A DNA stretch of 43,866 nucleotides from Lachnospiraceae bacterium UBA1201 (GTDB lineage: Bacteria > Bacillota > Clostridia > Lachnospirales > Lachnospiraceae): assembly GCA_002309675.1 (NCBI GenBank), contig DBXX01000007.1:1-43866 (forward strand), in the 5' to 3' direction. Made by a program: the position numbers and the translations under genes. Below the pieces are notes generated by a model, which searched no databases, had not been told where the DNA came from, and saw only the letters and a list, made by a program, of their open reading frames with translations. This document shows positions 17,632 to 24,717 of this stretch, one piece after another. Position 1 is the first letter of the stretch. Every line of letters begins with the position of its first letter.

Positions 17632-18774
17632 CTACTCCGTCATAACCAACTTTCCGAACCGGAAAGATATCTGGTAGCAGCCGGATCTGCTCTTATTGTC
17701 TTTACTGTTAAAGATGTCATAGTACAGAACGGTATTGTCGAAGGTTCCGATCTCGCCATCGTAATATGAACTTTGACTGTGCTGCAACGTCTCAACACTT
17801 AACTGATCGCCTTCCAGCAGACTTCCGCCGACTATGGTCCAGTCGCCGTCGACCGGCCGTGAATAGTAGGGTCGTGTGATATCCAGCGTCTGTACGGTCA
17901 GTCTTCGGGGGGTAATGGTCAGAAGCCCCATATTATAAGTAATATCGTAAAGCTCCGTGACATCCATTCCGTTTTCGTCCACGATGACGGCCTGGATCGT
18001 GTTTCGGCTAAAACCGACTTCCTGAATAGTTCCGACCGCACGCATCGTCAATTTGTGTTTGTCGGCTACCGAACCTTCTACGATCTTGCATTCCGAATTT
18101 GAAAGTTCCTGACCGTCGTACTCTTTTGAAGCGGACCCGGACGAAAGCAACAGATAGCCCTGGCGGATCTTCAGCTCACCATACTCTTTTTCGATCTCAT
18201 AGTTGTCCGTGATGTCCTCACCTTCGGCATCGAGAATGCGGATATCATATGTATTACGATAAAACCCGACATCGACCGGGTCGGTAAATTCATAGGCCTC
18301 CCATGTGGCGCCCCCGTAAACGCGCCCTTCCGACATGTGCACTGTATGTTGCGATAAGGGATTACCATCCCAGATCTTCTGTGCACTTTCGCTGAGAAAG
18401 GTAAGCTTCGAGCGTAACACCTCGAGTTCTCCGAATTCCTGTTTGATCACATACTGATCGGTGACATCCAGGCCGGAAGTGTCCACGATCCGGATCGAAG
18501 CGACATTCGCACATTTACCGATCTCCGTCTGGCTGCCGGTCGGCTCCACGATCAATTCGTGTTCAGCTGCCACCGATCCTGACATCAGAAACCACTGCGA
18601 ATTCGTAAGCGGCCTTCCGTCATACATTTTTTCTGCGGAGCCGGTTCGGATGAGCAGCTCCGTCTTACGGTAATGGAAGCTTCCGGTCGCTGCCAGGATC
18701 GTCAGTAAAACCATCACGCCGGCGACCAGAACGCCGAATAATCCGATCAGATTTAAGGAAAAATGTTTCTTCAT
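17632..18774 (-). CDS. Membrane-anchored MBG/YDG-repeat surface protein
   Basis: Start at ATG 18774 after a G-rich site (AGGGGGAG); 380 residues. A membrane helix (about 7-31) is followed by four MBG/YDG-like repeats of about 80-90 residues. They are marked by SGSAxKxYDGxxLxN, a GSVAxxHxL strand and D(V/I)TDxYxI, ending ELxI or LVMTE. The same repeat family occurs in the downstream transglutaminase gene, 25 bases away. The fold is probably a string of immunoglobulin-like modules projecting from the membrane, giving reach or adhesion. No anchoring motif is seen at the C-terminus, so the N-terminal helix is the anchor. Confidence 0.85.
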   Translation of the reverse strand: MKKHFSLNLIGLFGVLVAGVMVLLTILAATGSFHYRKTELLIRTGSAEKMYDGRPLTNSQWFLMSGSVAAEHELIVEPTGSQTEIGKCANVASIRIVDTSGLDVTDQYVIKQEFGELEVLRSKLTFLSESAQKIWDGNPLSQHTVHMSEGRVYGGATWEAYEFTDPVDVGFYRNTYDIRILDAEGEDITDNYEIEKEYGELKIRQGYLLLSSGSASKEYDGQELSNSECKIVEGSVADKHKLTMRAVGTIQEVGFSRNTIQAVIVDENGMDVTELYDITYNMGLLTITPRRLTVQTLDITRPYYSRPVDGDWTIVGGSLLEGDQLSVETLQHSQSSYYDGEIGTFDNTVLYYDIFNSKDNKSRSGCYQISFRFGKLVMTE

Positions 18775-18782
18775 AGCTCCCC

Positions 18783-20156
18783 CTACGATACTGACTGGCT
18801 CAGGAAATGCAGATAATTCCGGCACAGCGGCATCGAATCGACGCCGAACAGTTCATCCAGTTTCTGTAAAAGTCCTTTTCTGGCTCTGGATACCACGATC
18901 GGATTCTGTCCTTCCAGTTTACGCAGTACCTTCTTCACCAAAAAATCATCCAACGCATCTTCCTCTCTCCCGCCGCAGGCGATATAGACGGCAACGTATT
19001 CCTCCATCTGCTTGCGGATACGGTTACCATAGGTGATGTGATAGTTATCCATAAGATAACGATCGATCTCCAGCATCTTTCTGCGGTTACGCGAGGTCAT
19101 GATAAATGTCTGTTTTACCCATTCCGTTATGTGGCGGAACGAAGCAAAGGATATCTTTTCGACGCCGTTATACTTCGCCGAAAACGGTTTTGCCTTCGTA
19201 TCGAGGTTCATGACCATCGCACGGTCGTAAACCTTATCCGAGATGGCAAATGTAGAATCGTCGTTATTTGCCGTGCCGATGAACCAGACATTGTCCGGAA
19301 GGCGAAGGCGTCCGTTCTCAAGCAGCGCGGGGTCCTTCTCCCAGCGGTCCGAAGTGATCTCCAGATAGCGGGAATCCGGGCTCAGTTCCATCAGCGACAG
19401 AAAATCCGCGAAATAGTATTCCACGCGGGCGATATTCATCTCATCCAAAACGATGATGTGGATGTCATCCGAGTAGCAAGCCTCATACAGTTTCTTCAGA
19501 AGCTGACTCTCGGTGAACTGCTTGGTAAATTCATTAAAGTATCCGATAACATCCGCGCGCTCCTTCCACATGGGCTGCACGGAGATAACGGTCGAAGGGT
19601 TTCCCAGAAACTCGCCGAATGCAGTCGCCAGCGAAGTCTTACCGGTACCGGACAGGCCCTGCATGATCATCAGGCGGGACACTGCAAATCCGGCCACAAA
19701 GCGGCGGATATCCTCCTCTTCGTAATATAAATGAAGTTTCGATGCGGCAAATCTGCGGAAGTCCGCGCAGATCTTAAATAGCGGAGGTACCTCGGTCTCT
19801 CCTAGCGCCTCATGGGAAAATGCCGTTTCATCGATCGAGCAAAGCGCGCGAAAGCGCTTGCCGTCCGACAGTTTATCTTTTCTTCTGTGTTTCTTCCCGT
19901 TCCAGATATAACCGCGGCCTTGTTTCAGAATATATAAGGTAATACCGATCAAAACGATCGGAAGCAGCAGCGCAAAGATCACCGTGAGGTAAACCGTCTC
20001 CGAACGCAGCAATGTACCTGTGCCGAAGAGATCCGCCAGGTTCTTCGCACCCGAAAAGCCCGAGCAGATGATGATCAGCACGGAACACACCAAGGCTATC
20101 GATGCGAATATCACGAACCGCCAAAACCAGACGGCCCTGTCCTTCTTATCTTCCAT
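18783..20156 (-). CDS. Membrane-anchored McrB-like AAA+ ATPase, copy 2
   Basis: 457 residues. Two N-terminal membrane helices (about 11-32 and 55-77) precede a cytosolic AAA+ module. Walker A is GLSGTGKT (167-174), Walker B is IIVLDEMNIARVEYYF, and a sensor/arginine-finger region reads GTANNDDSTFAISDKVYDRA. The DEMNxARVExYF string and the GTxNxxD motif are the hallmarks of the McrB-type NTPase branch rather than classical MoxR. A C-terminal lid follows, ending MPLCRNYLHFL. It is close to copy 1 (21702-23048) along its whole ATPase domain. No DNA-binding or nuclease domain is present. The role is unknown; motor or gate for the linked surface proteins is inference. Confidence 0.85.
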   Translation of the reverse strand: MEDKKDRAVWFWRFVIFASIALVCSVLIIICSGFSGAKNLADLFGTGTLLRSETVYLTVIFALLLPIVLIGITLYILKQGRGYIWNGKKHRRKDKLSDGKRFRALCSIDETAFSHEALGETEVPPLFKICADFRRFAASKLHLYYEEEDIRRFVAGFAVSRLMIMQGLSGTGKTSLATAFGEFLGNPSTVISVQPMWKERADVIGYFNEFTKQFTESQLLKKLYEACYSDDIHIIVLDEMNIARVEYYFADFLSLMELSPDSRYLEITSDRWEKDPALLENGRLRLPDNVWFIGTANNDDSTFAISDKVYDRAMVMNLDTKAKPFSAKYNGVEKISFASFRHITEWVKQTFIMTSRNRRKMLEIDRYLMDNYHITYGNRIRKQMEEYVAVYIACGGREEDALDDFLVKKVLRKLEGQNPIVVSRARKGLLQKLDELFGVDSMPLCRNYLHFLSQSVS

Positions 20157-20162
20157 CCGGGC

Positions 20163-21689
20163 TTACCTCCTTTTCCACAGAATACGCTTGCGGATCTTGC
20201 GTTTTGCAGTACCCCAGCTACGTTCAAAAAATCGGTCGAAAGCGGCCTTTTCTTTCTCGAGTTCCAGGAACTCTTCCCGCTCCGTCATATCCGCCTCAGG
20301 CTTCTTCACGCCGTATTCCTCTAACATTCCGATGATACGCGCTTCCAAAAGCCGACAGCGTTCCTGTTCCGCGGTCAGTTCTTCCTGTGCTTTATCCAGC
20401 TTCTCCTGCATTTCCTGCGTCTGCGAAGCAGTTTCTCTTCGTGTATCCGAAAGCTGCTGCCGAAGCGATTCTACGTCAGACCATCCGCGTTCTGCCTCCG
20501 CCTTCAGGAGGTCGTACCGCTTTTTTTCAGCTTCCGCTTCACTTTGGATCATCCCCATCTCATTTTGAAGCGACTGGATCTGCTGATCTTTCTCTTCTCC
20601 GATCGCGACTGCTTCACTCAGCAGTTCCAGGAAATCCGCCTGGGAGATCTCCGATGCGTTCTTACCGCCGAAGATCGCCTGCAGGCGCTCCTCGCGCTTC
20701 CTCCGGATCTCAGCCATCCGGCGCTCTTCTTCCAGGGCGTATCTCTCCTCCAAAGTTTCCGTCAGTCCGTGTGCGTACAAATAGTACAAATAAGAAGAGT
20801 ACATCGTCATCTCAACAGCAGACTGCTGCAGTTTCGGCGGGAACGGTGAGATCACCGTCTCATGACGCTCCAGTGTGAAACCATCTTCCTTGTAGGCACT
20901 CAGATAATCGAACAGAGCAACCACTTCTTTAAAATGCTTATCCATACGCAGAACGTTCGTCCGCGTGATGGGCGCCTGCACCATCGGCGCCTGCGCTACA
21001 TTTCTCATAAGGGGCATGGACAGAAGCACGCCGACCGCTGCAGTAGTGGCCTCCAGGCGTGCCAGTATCTCCGAGTTTCCCCCACTGTTCAGTCCGTTCG
21101 TCATGTCACTGTAACGCAGCTCCATGCGGATCGGACCGTCGCCGGTCAGAACGGACTTGCGAAACTCCAGCTCCGAGTTGCATTCCTTCCGCGCCTGCGA
21201 GATCTTATAATACCGATAATCCACGAAATCGCGCGTGAAACAAAGAACCATGTAAAGCACGCGGTTCTCGTAGATGGCATAATTGCTTTCGTTTTCAAAT
21301 ACTTTTAATTTATCGGGAATCAGGTCTTCCCCTTCTTCCGGCACATGTGTGATCATCTCACTGTGTCTGGACAGATGTTCGACTGAAGTACGGGAGACCT
21401 TACGTACACGCTCGATCGGCGTGATATTTCCCTCCGTCTTGATGAACTGTCGGTTCTCGCGGATGGCTGCCTCCAGATGGGGTAATGCTTCCTCGATCCG
21501 TTCGATCCAGTCTTTCTCGATACTTACGTCATAATAGATCGACGCCAGTTTCTCCGTTTCGGCACCGTTGCGCGCGAACAGATCGCGAAGTTTTTTCTCC
21601 GCGTCGTCAGCCGGTAAGGCGGTATCGTTCAGTTCATTGGCAAATTGCCGGGCTGCCCGGAAATACCGGTCCATTTGATTCAGACTCAT
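20163..21689 (-). CDS. Coiled-coil protein between two McrB-like ATPase genes
   Basis: 508 residues, soluble. The N-terminal helical region (about 1-300) includes NESNYAIYENRVLYMVLCF (about 135-153). That recalls the conserved YENR helix of DUF2357-type proteins, which are partners of McrB-like NTPases in some defence loci; the match is weak. Residues about 305-490 are charged heptad-like helices (DVESLRQQLSDTRRE, QTQEMQEKLDKAQEELTAEQERC), a clear coiled coil. The C-terminus is very basic (TAKRKIRKRILWKRR). I see no PD-(D/E)xK nuclease motif. Gaps of 6 and 12 bases to the flanking ATPase genes show tight co-expression. Confidence 0.75.
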   Translation of the reverse strand: MSLNQMDRYFRAARQFANELNDTALPADDAEKKLRDLFARNGAETEKLASIYYDVSIEKDWIERIEEALPHLEAAIRENRQFIKTEGNITPIERVRKVSRTSVEHLSRHSEMITHVPEEGEDLIPDKLKVFENESNYAIYENRVLYMVLCFTRDFVDYRYYKISQARKECNSELEFRKSVLTGDGPIRMELRYSDMTNGLNSGGNSEILARLEATTAAVGVLLSMPLMRNVAQAPMVQAPITRTNVLRMDKHFKEVVALFDYLSAYKEDGFTLERHETVISPFPPKLQQSAVEMTMYSSYLYYLYAHGLTETLEERYALEEERRMAEIRRKREERLQAIFGGKNASEISQADFLELLSEAVAIGEEKDQQIQSLQNEMGMIQSEAEAEKKRYDLLKAEAERGWSDVESLRQQLSDTRRETASQTQEMQEKLDKAQEELTAEQERCRLLEARIIGMLEEYGVKKPEADMTEREEFLELEKEKAAFDRFFERSWGTAKRKIRKRILWKRR

Positions 21690-21701
21690 AGCCGCCCTCC
21701 T

Positions 21702-23048
21702 TTACATCGCAATACGACGCAGACGCTCCAGGCTTTCTCTGCAGAGCGTCATATTCTGAAGGCCGAAGGTCGTCTCAAATACATTCTCCAGCGCATCCAT
21801 CGAATAACGAAGAATAACGGGGCTCAGGCCGTCCAGCTTACGCAGGACTTTCTTCGCGATCATATCATCGATCGCCTCGAGTTCCGTGCCGCCGCATGCG
21901 ATATACACGGGAACGAACTCCTCCATCTGACGACGGATACGGTTACCATACGTAATGTGGTACTGAGACGTAAGGAATTCATCGATCTTGCGGATCTTCT
22001 CATTCATTTCCTCAGTAAGGTTGTTCGACTGCTTCGCAGTCTCGACCAGGTTCTTAAAATGTGAGAACGAGATCCGATCGCCGTCCACACGCTCCGGCTC
22101 GAAGATATCGGCCTTCCGGTCCAGGTTCATCAACATGGCACGGTCATATACCTTATCCGAGATGGCAAATGTCGAGTCGTCGTTGTTCGCCGTTCCGATG
22201 AACCATACATTTTCCGGAATGCGGAGCATACCGCGATTCAGCAGTCTCGGGTCGTCGTCCCAGGTGTCGGAAACGACTTCCAGGTAGCGGTTCGAAGGAC
22301 TCAGCTCCATCTGCGACAAAAAGTCCGCGAAATAGTATTCCACACGGGCAATGTTCATCTCATCGAGTACGATCACGTAGATCTCATCGGTGTAGCGGGC
22401 TTCATATAACTTCTTAAGAAGCGTGCCCTCGCTGAACCGTTTTGTGAATTCATTGAAATAGCCTATGATATCGGAACGTTCCTTCCACATGGGCTGCACG
22501 GGAATGACCGTCGAAGGATTTTGAAGATAGCTTCCGAACGCCGTCGCCATCGAAGTCTTACCGGTACCGGACAGGCCCTGCATGACCATCAGGTGGGAAA
22601 CGCCGACGCCGGCGATGAATTTACGGATATCTTCCTCGCTGTAGTACAATCCCAGAACGGAAGCCGCGTAGTTGCGGAAATTCCGGCAGATCATCTTAAG
22701 GGTAATATCATTATCATAGCGGGGAGATTTATATCTCTGCGCCGCGCGGTCCAACTGGACCAATGTATGGAAACGCGAAGTAATATCGTCGTCATCCTTG
22801 ATATCCAGAGCGCCCGTGAAGGTTTCTTCCTTAAATTCGGGCTCCTGTTTTTCATCCTGAAGCTCGTCTTTTTTAGGCTTTATCTTCGCCTGCTTCTTTT
22901 CGGTAGCCAGATATAAGACCGAGATGATCATCGCCGCAATGCTGCCGAAGAGCAACACAAAATAGATCGACATAGCAACTCGGGAAGACAAAATGGACCA
23001 GAGCGTTTCAAAGAACGTTCCGCAAAGCATATTATTGTACGGATTCAT
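21702..23048 (-). CDS. Membrane-anchored McrB-like AAA+ ATPase, copy 1
   Basis: ATG 23048 is chosen: GGAGG ends 5 bases before it, and the alternative ATG 23060 has no ribosome-binding site. 448 residues. One membrane helix (about 24-47) and an acidic/Lys-rich linker lead to the AAA+ domain. Walker A is GLSGTGKT (158-165), Walker B is VIVLDEMN (225-232), and GTANNDDSTFAISDKVYDRA lies at 285-304. The lid ends NMTLCRESLERL. Its ATPase domain matches copy 2 closely (shared PMWKER, GYFNEFTK, MNIARVEYYFADFLS). The gene overlaps the end of the upstream gene by 17 bases. Paralogous pairs like this could form a mixed ring. Confidence 0.85.
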   Translation of the reverse strand: MNPYNNMLCGTFFETLWSILSSRVAMSIYFVLLFGSIAAMIISVLYLATEKKQAKIKPKKDELQDEKQEPEFKEETFTGALDIKDDDDITSRFHTLVQLDRAAQRYKSPRYDNDITLKMICRNFRNYAASVLGLYYSEEDIRKFIAGVGVSHLMVMQGLSGTGKTSMATAFGSYLQNPSTVIPVQPMWKERSDIIGYFNEFTKRFSEGTLLKKLYEARYTDEIYVIVLDEMNIARVEYYFADFLSQMELSPSNRYLEVVSDTWDDDPRLLNRGMLRIPENVWFIGTANNDDSTFAISDKVYDRAMLMNLDRKADIFEPERVDGDRISFSHFKNLVETAKQSNNLTEEMNEKIRKIDEFLTSQYHITYGNRIRRQMEEFVPVYIACGGTELEAIDDMIAKKVLRKLDGLSPVILRYSMDALENVFETTFGLQNMTLCRESLERLRRIAM

Positions 23049-24195
23049 ATTCTCCTCCATGGATAGTTTGATTATTCTGCACCCGCGGTTCGGGTTCTGC
23101 CGGTGTCGGCATGTAATCTGCCAGGAAATCTCGGCAGAGCGGCAAATACTGTTCCCGGAACAGTTCCTCAAAGGCCTCGCCCAAAGCGATTATGTTCTTA
23201 CGGTTGTGTTTCCGGTTCAGTCTCAGGAATATTGCCTTATACATGGCGTAATCCAGCGTTTCTTCCGGATCGGCTCCGACAGCGAGCATGCAGGTGGCGA
23301 TATTCTCCATATTACGCACCATCAGATGACGAGCCGGGCTGACCCAGTCTTTCGTATAACGATCCAGCAGTATATCCACGCCGGCCCATACATTTTCCGG
23401 AAGGAAGAACTCTTCCTCCGCCTCGCGCAGGATCCCACGGAATATCTCCCTGTTCATCCCGCCGGCAAACGGCACACGGTCAGCCAGATCCAGTCGCGAC
23501 ATGCTTACCACGGTCCAGTAACTCGTCGGGACCGAAGCATCTGCCGGACAATAGTCAGGAGCAGGCTCCGTGCTTCCGGGCAGGCTGACACAGAAGAATT
23601 CCGAAAGTACCTTCGAAGCCCGGACCAACATCGCCGGATACGTTTCTTCTGCCGCAGCGATGCGCACGCTGCCGACGCTCGCATAGGATCCCAGGATCTT
23701 ACCGACGTCTTTTATGGGTACGCGGACTCCTTCGCGTCCTAAGCATCCCTGGAGGCGGGCCGCCAGTTCTGCCATCGTCTCACCGGGGATAGCGTCCGGT
23801 TGGCGGACCTCCACCGAGTGACCTTCTTCCGAAGCAGGCAGTCCATTATCCGAAGGCGCCCATCCCGCATTCATGCTCTCCGACTCCCTGGGAGTCGGGG
23901 TGCCGGACATCTGCGCCCGTTTTCGGAGCAGATTTTCCCGCGACGGAGCTTCCTGTTCGGGCGCCGGCTTGAAATATTTGGTCCTCTTTCGCAGAAACAG
24001 GAATACCATCGCCATAAGCAGAGCCCCGACGAGTAGACCGCCGACGCCCCAAAGGATCGGGCTTCCCGACGATTCGTCCTCTTTCTCGTTGTCTTCGTAC
24101 CACCATGGAGTATACGTGCACACGACTTCATGGTTGTTCATTCCGGATGCGTGATGAGCTACCTGTGCCTCCGGGAAATCAAAATAGTAAGTCAT
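23032..24195 (-). CDS. Membrane protein resembling a P-loop-less McrB-like ATPase
   Basis: ATG 24195 is preferred because GGGGA is 7 bases upstream; 387 residues. A short outside segment (1-47), a membrane helix (48-68), a Pro/Glu linker (75-140) and a cytosolic domain (about 141-362) are seen. The end (ENIATCMLAVGADPEETLDYAMYKAIFLRL ... ELFREQYLPLCRDFL) lines up with the lids of both ATPases (ACGGREEDALDDFLVKKVLRKL ... ELFGVDSMPLCRNYL). At the Walker A position the aligned text reads IAAAEETYP instead of QGLSGTGKT, and DEMN is absent. It therefore looks like a catalytically dead paralog at the head of the operon. This alignment is by eye. Confidence 0.65.
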   Translation of the reverse strand: MTYYFDFPEAQVAHHASGMNNHEVVCTYTPWWYEDNEKEDESSGSPILWGVGGLLVGALLMAMVFLFLRKRTKYFKPAPEQEAPSRENLLRKRAQMSGTPTPRESESMNAGWAPSDNGLPASEEGHSVEVRQPDAIPGETMAELAARLQGCLGREGVRVPIKDVGKILGSYASVGSVRIAAAEETYPAMLVRASKVLSEFFCVSLPGSTEPAPDYCPADASVPTSYWTVVSMSRLDLADRVPFAGGMNREIFRGILREAEEEFFLPENVWAGVDILLDRYTKDWVSPARHLMVRNMENIATCMLAVGADPEETLDYAMYKAIFLRLNRKHNRKNIIALGEAFEELFREQYLPLCRDFLADYMPTPAEPEPRVQNNQTIHGGEYESVQ

Positions 24196-24229
24196 TATCA
24201 TTTCCCCATTAATTCTGTTATATAATAAT

Positions 24230-24272
24230 ATAATAAAAAGACAGCCGCCCCGCCCCCTATGGGGCCGGGAGA
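24230..24272 (-). terminator. Probable terminator after tRNA-Leu, or start region of the AAA+ operon
   Basis: On the minus strand a GC-rich hairpin (GCCCC-ata-GGGGGC with further G/C flanks) is followed by CTTTTTATTATATT. It lies between the tRNA and the nine-gene operon. The AT-rich tract also offers -10-like boxes (TATAAC, TATTAT), but no -35 box is clear. Confidence 0.5.
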
Positions 24273-24290
24273 ACCGTCCTTATGGGCTTA

Positions 24291-24372
24291 TGCGGGTAAC
24301 AGGACTTGAACCTGCACACCTTGCGATACAAGAACCTAAATCTTGCGTGTCTGCCAATTCCACCATACCCGC
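24291..24372 (-). tRNA. tRNA-Leu(UAG)
   Basis: An 82-base class II tRNA. The acceptor stem is GCGGGTA / TACCCGC with discriminator A. The anticodon stem is CAAGA/TCTTG with loop TTTAGGT, giving anticodon UAG. A variable arm follows, and the T loop is GTTCAAGTC. The 3' CCA is not encoded. Confidence 0.93.
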
Positions 24373-24455
24373 TGGCAGCCGTGAAAAATCGGCTCATTAT
24401 ATTCTATCATATTCACGCGCGCGCGTCAAGTGAACATGCGTCGCGACCGATCCAT

Positions 24456-24498
24456 CCAAAATGATCGTTTTGGGTATTTATTCGGAACATTTTCCGAA
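24456..24498 (+). promoter_or_regulatory. Two palindromes upstream of the PFL promoter
   Basis: CCAAAA-tgatcg-TTTTGG (about 24456-24473) and TTCGGAA-catt-TTCCGAA (24481-24498) are perfect inverted repeats more than 100 bases upstream of the -35 box. They could be repressor or activator sites; the regulator is unknown. Confidence 0.4.
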
Positions 24499-24537
24499 AT
24501 AATCAGACAGTATGAAAGTGCCTGTAACCCGCATGGA

Positions 24538-24596
24538 ATGTACGTTTTTAAATACATTGTACATTCGTGTACTTTGTATACAAATAAGTACATAAA
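24538..24596 (+). promoter_or_regulatory. Cluster of GTAC/GTATAC palindromes upstream of pflB
   Basis: ATGTA-N10-TACAT (24538-24557), TGTACA (24558-24563), TGTACT (24568), the perfect 12-base palindrome TTTGTATACAAA (24573-24584) and AGTACAT (about 24587) precede the -35 box. TGTACT also lies just after the -10 box at 24630. A dimeric regulator binding GTAC-cored sites is likely. Confidence 0.5.
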
Positions 24597-24601
24597 CTCC
24601 C

Positions 24602-24630
24602 TTGACTTGCAAAAATCAAATCAATATAAT
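24602..24630 (+). promoter_or_regulatory. Strong sigma-A-type promoter of the PFL operon
   Basis: TTGACT (24602-24607) and TATAAT (24625-24630) are 17 bases apart, giving a leader of about 80 bases before ATG 24718. Confidence 0.88.
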
Positions 24631-24717
24631 GTACTCAGATGCAAGAGACTAGGCCTACGCGGCCTACTTACAATCCTCAAGTCCATGAGGAAAATACATT
24701 TCATCAGGAGGCAAATC

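Noticed and set aside
20163..23048. A complete McrBC restriction system
   Set aside because: The ATPases are membrane-anchored and no PD-(D/E)xK nuclease or modified-base-binding domain is visible.
24291..24500. tRNA-Leu as an attachment site of an integrated element carrying the AAA+ operon
   Set aside because: No integrase and no obvious duplicated tRNA 3' end is seen in the window.
24430..24717. N-terminal extension of the PFL core to 24430
   Set aside because: It would run through the promoter and the ribosome-binding site; the product from 24718 matches the PFL N-terminus.
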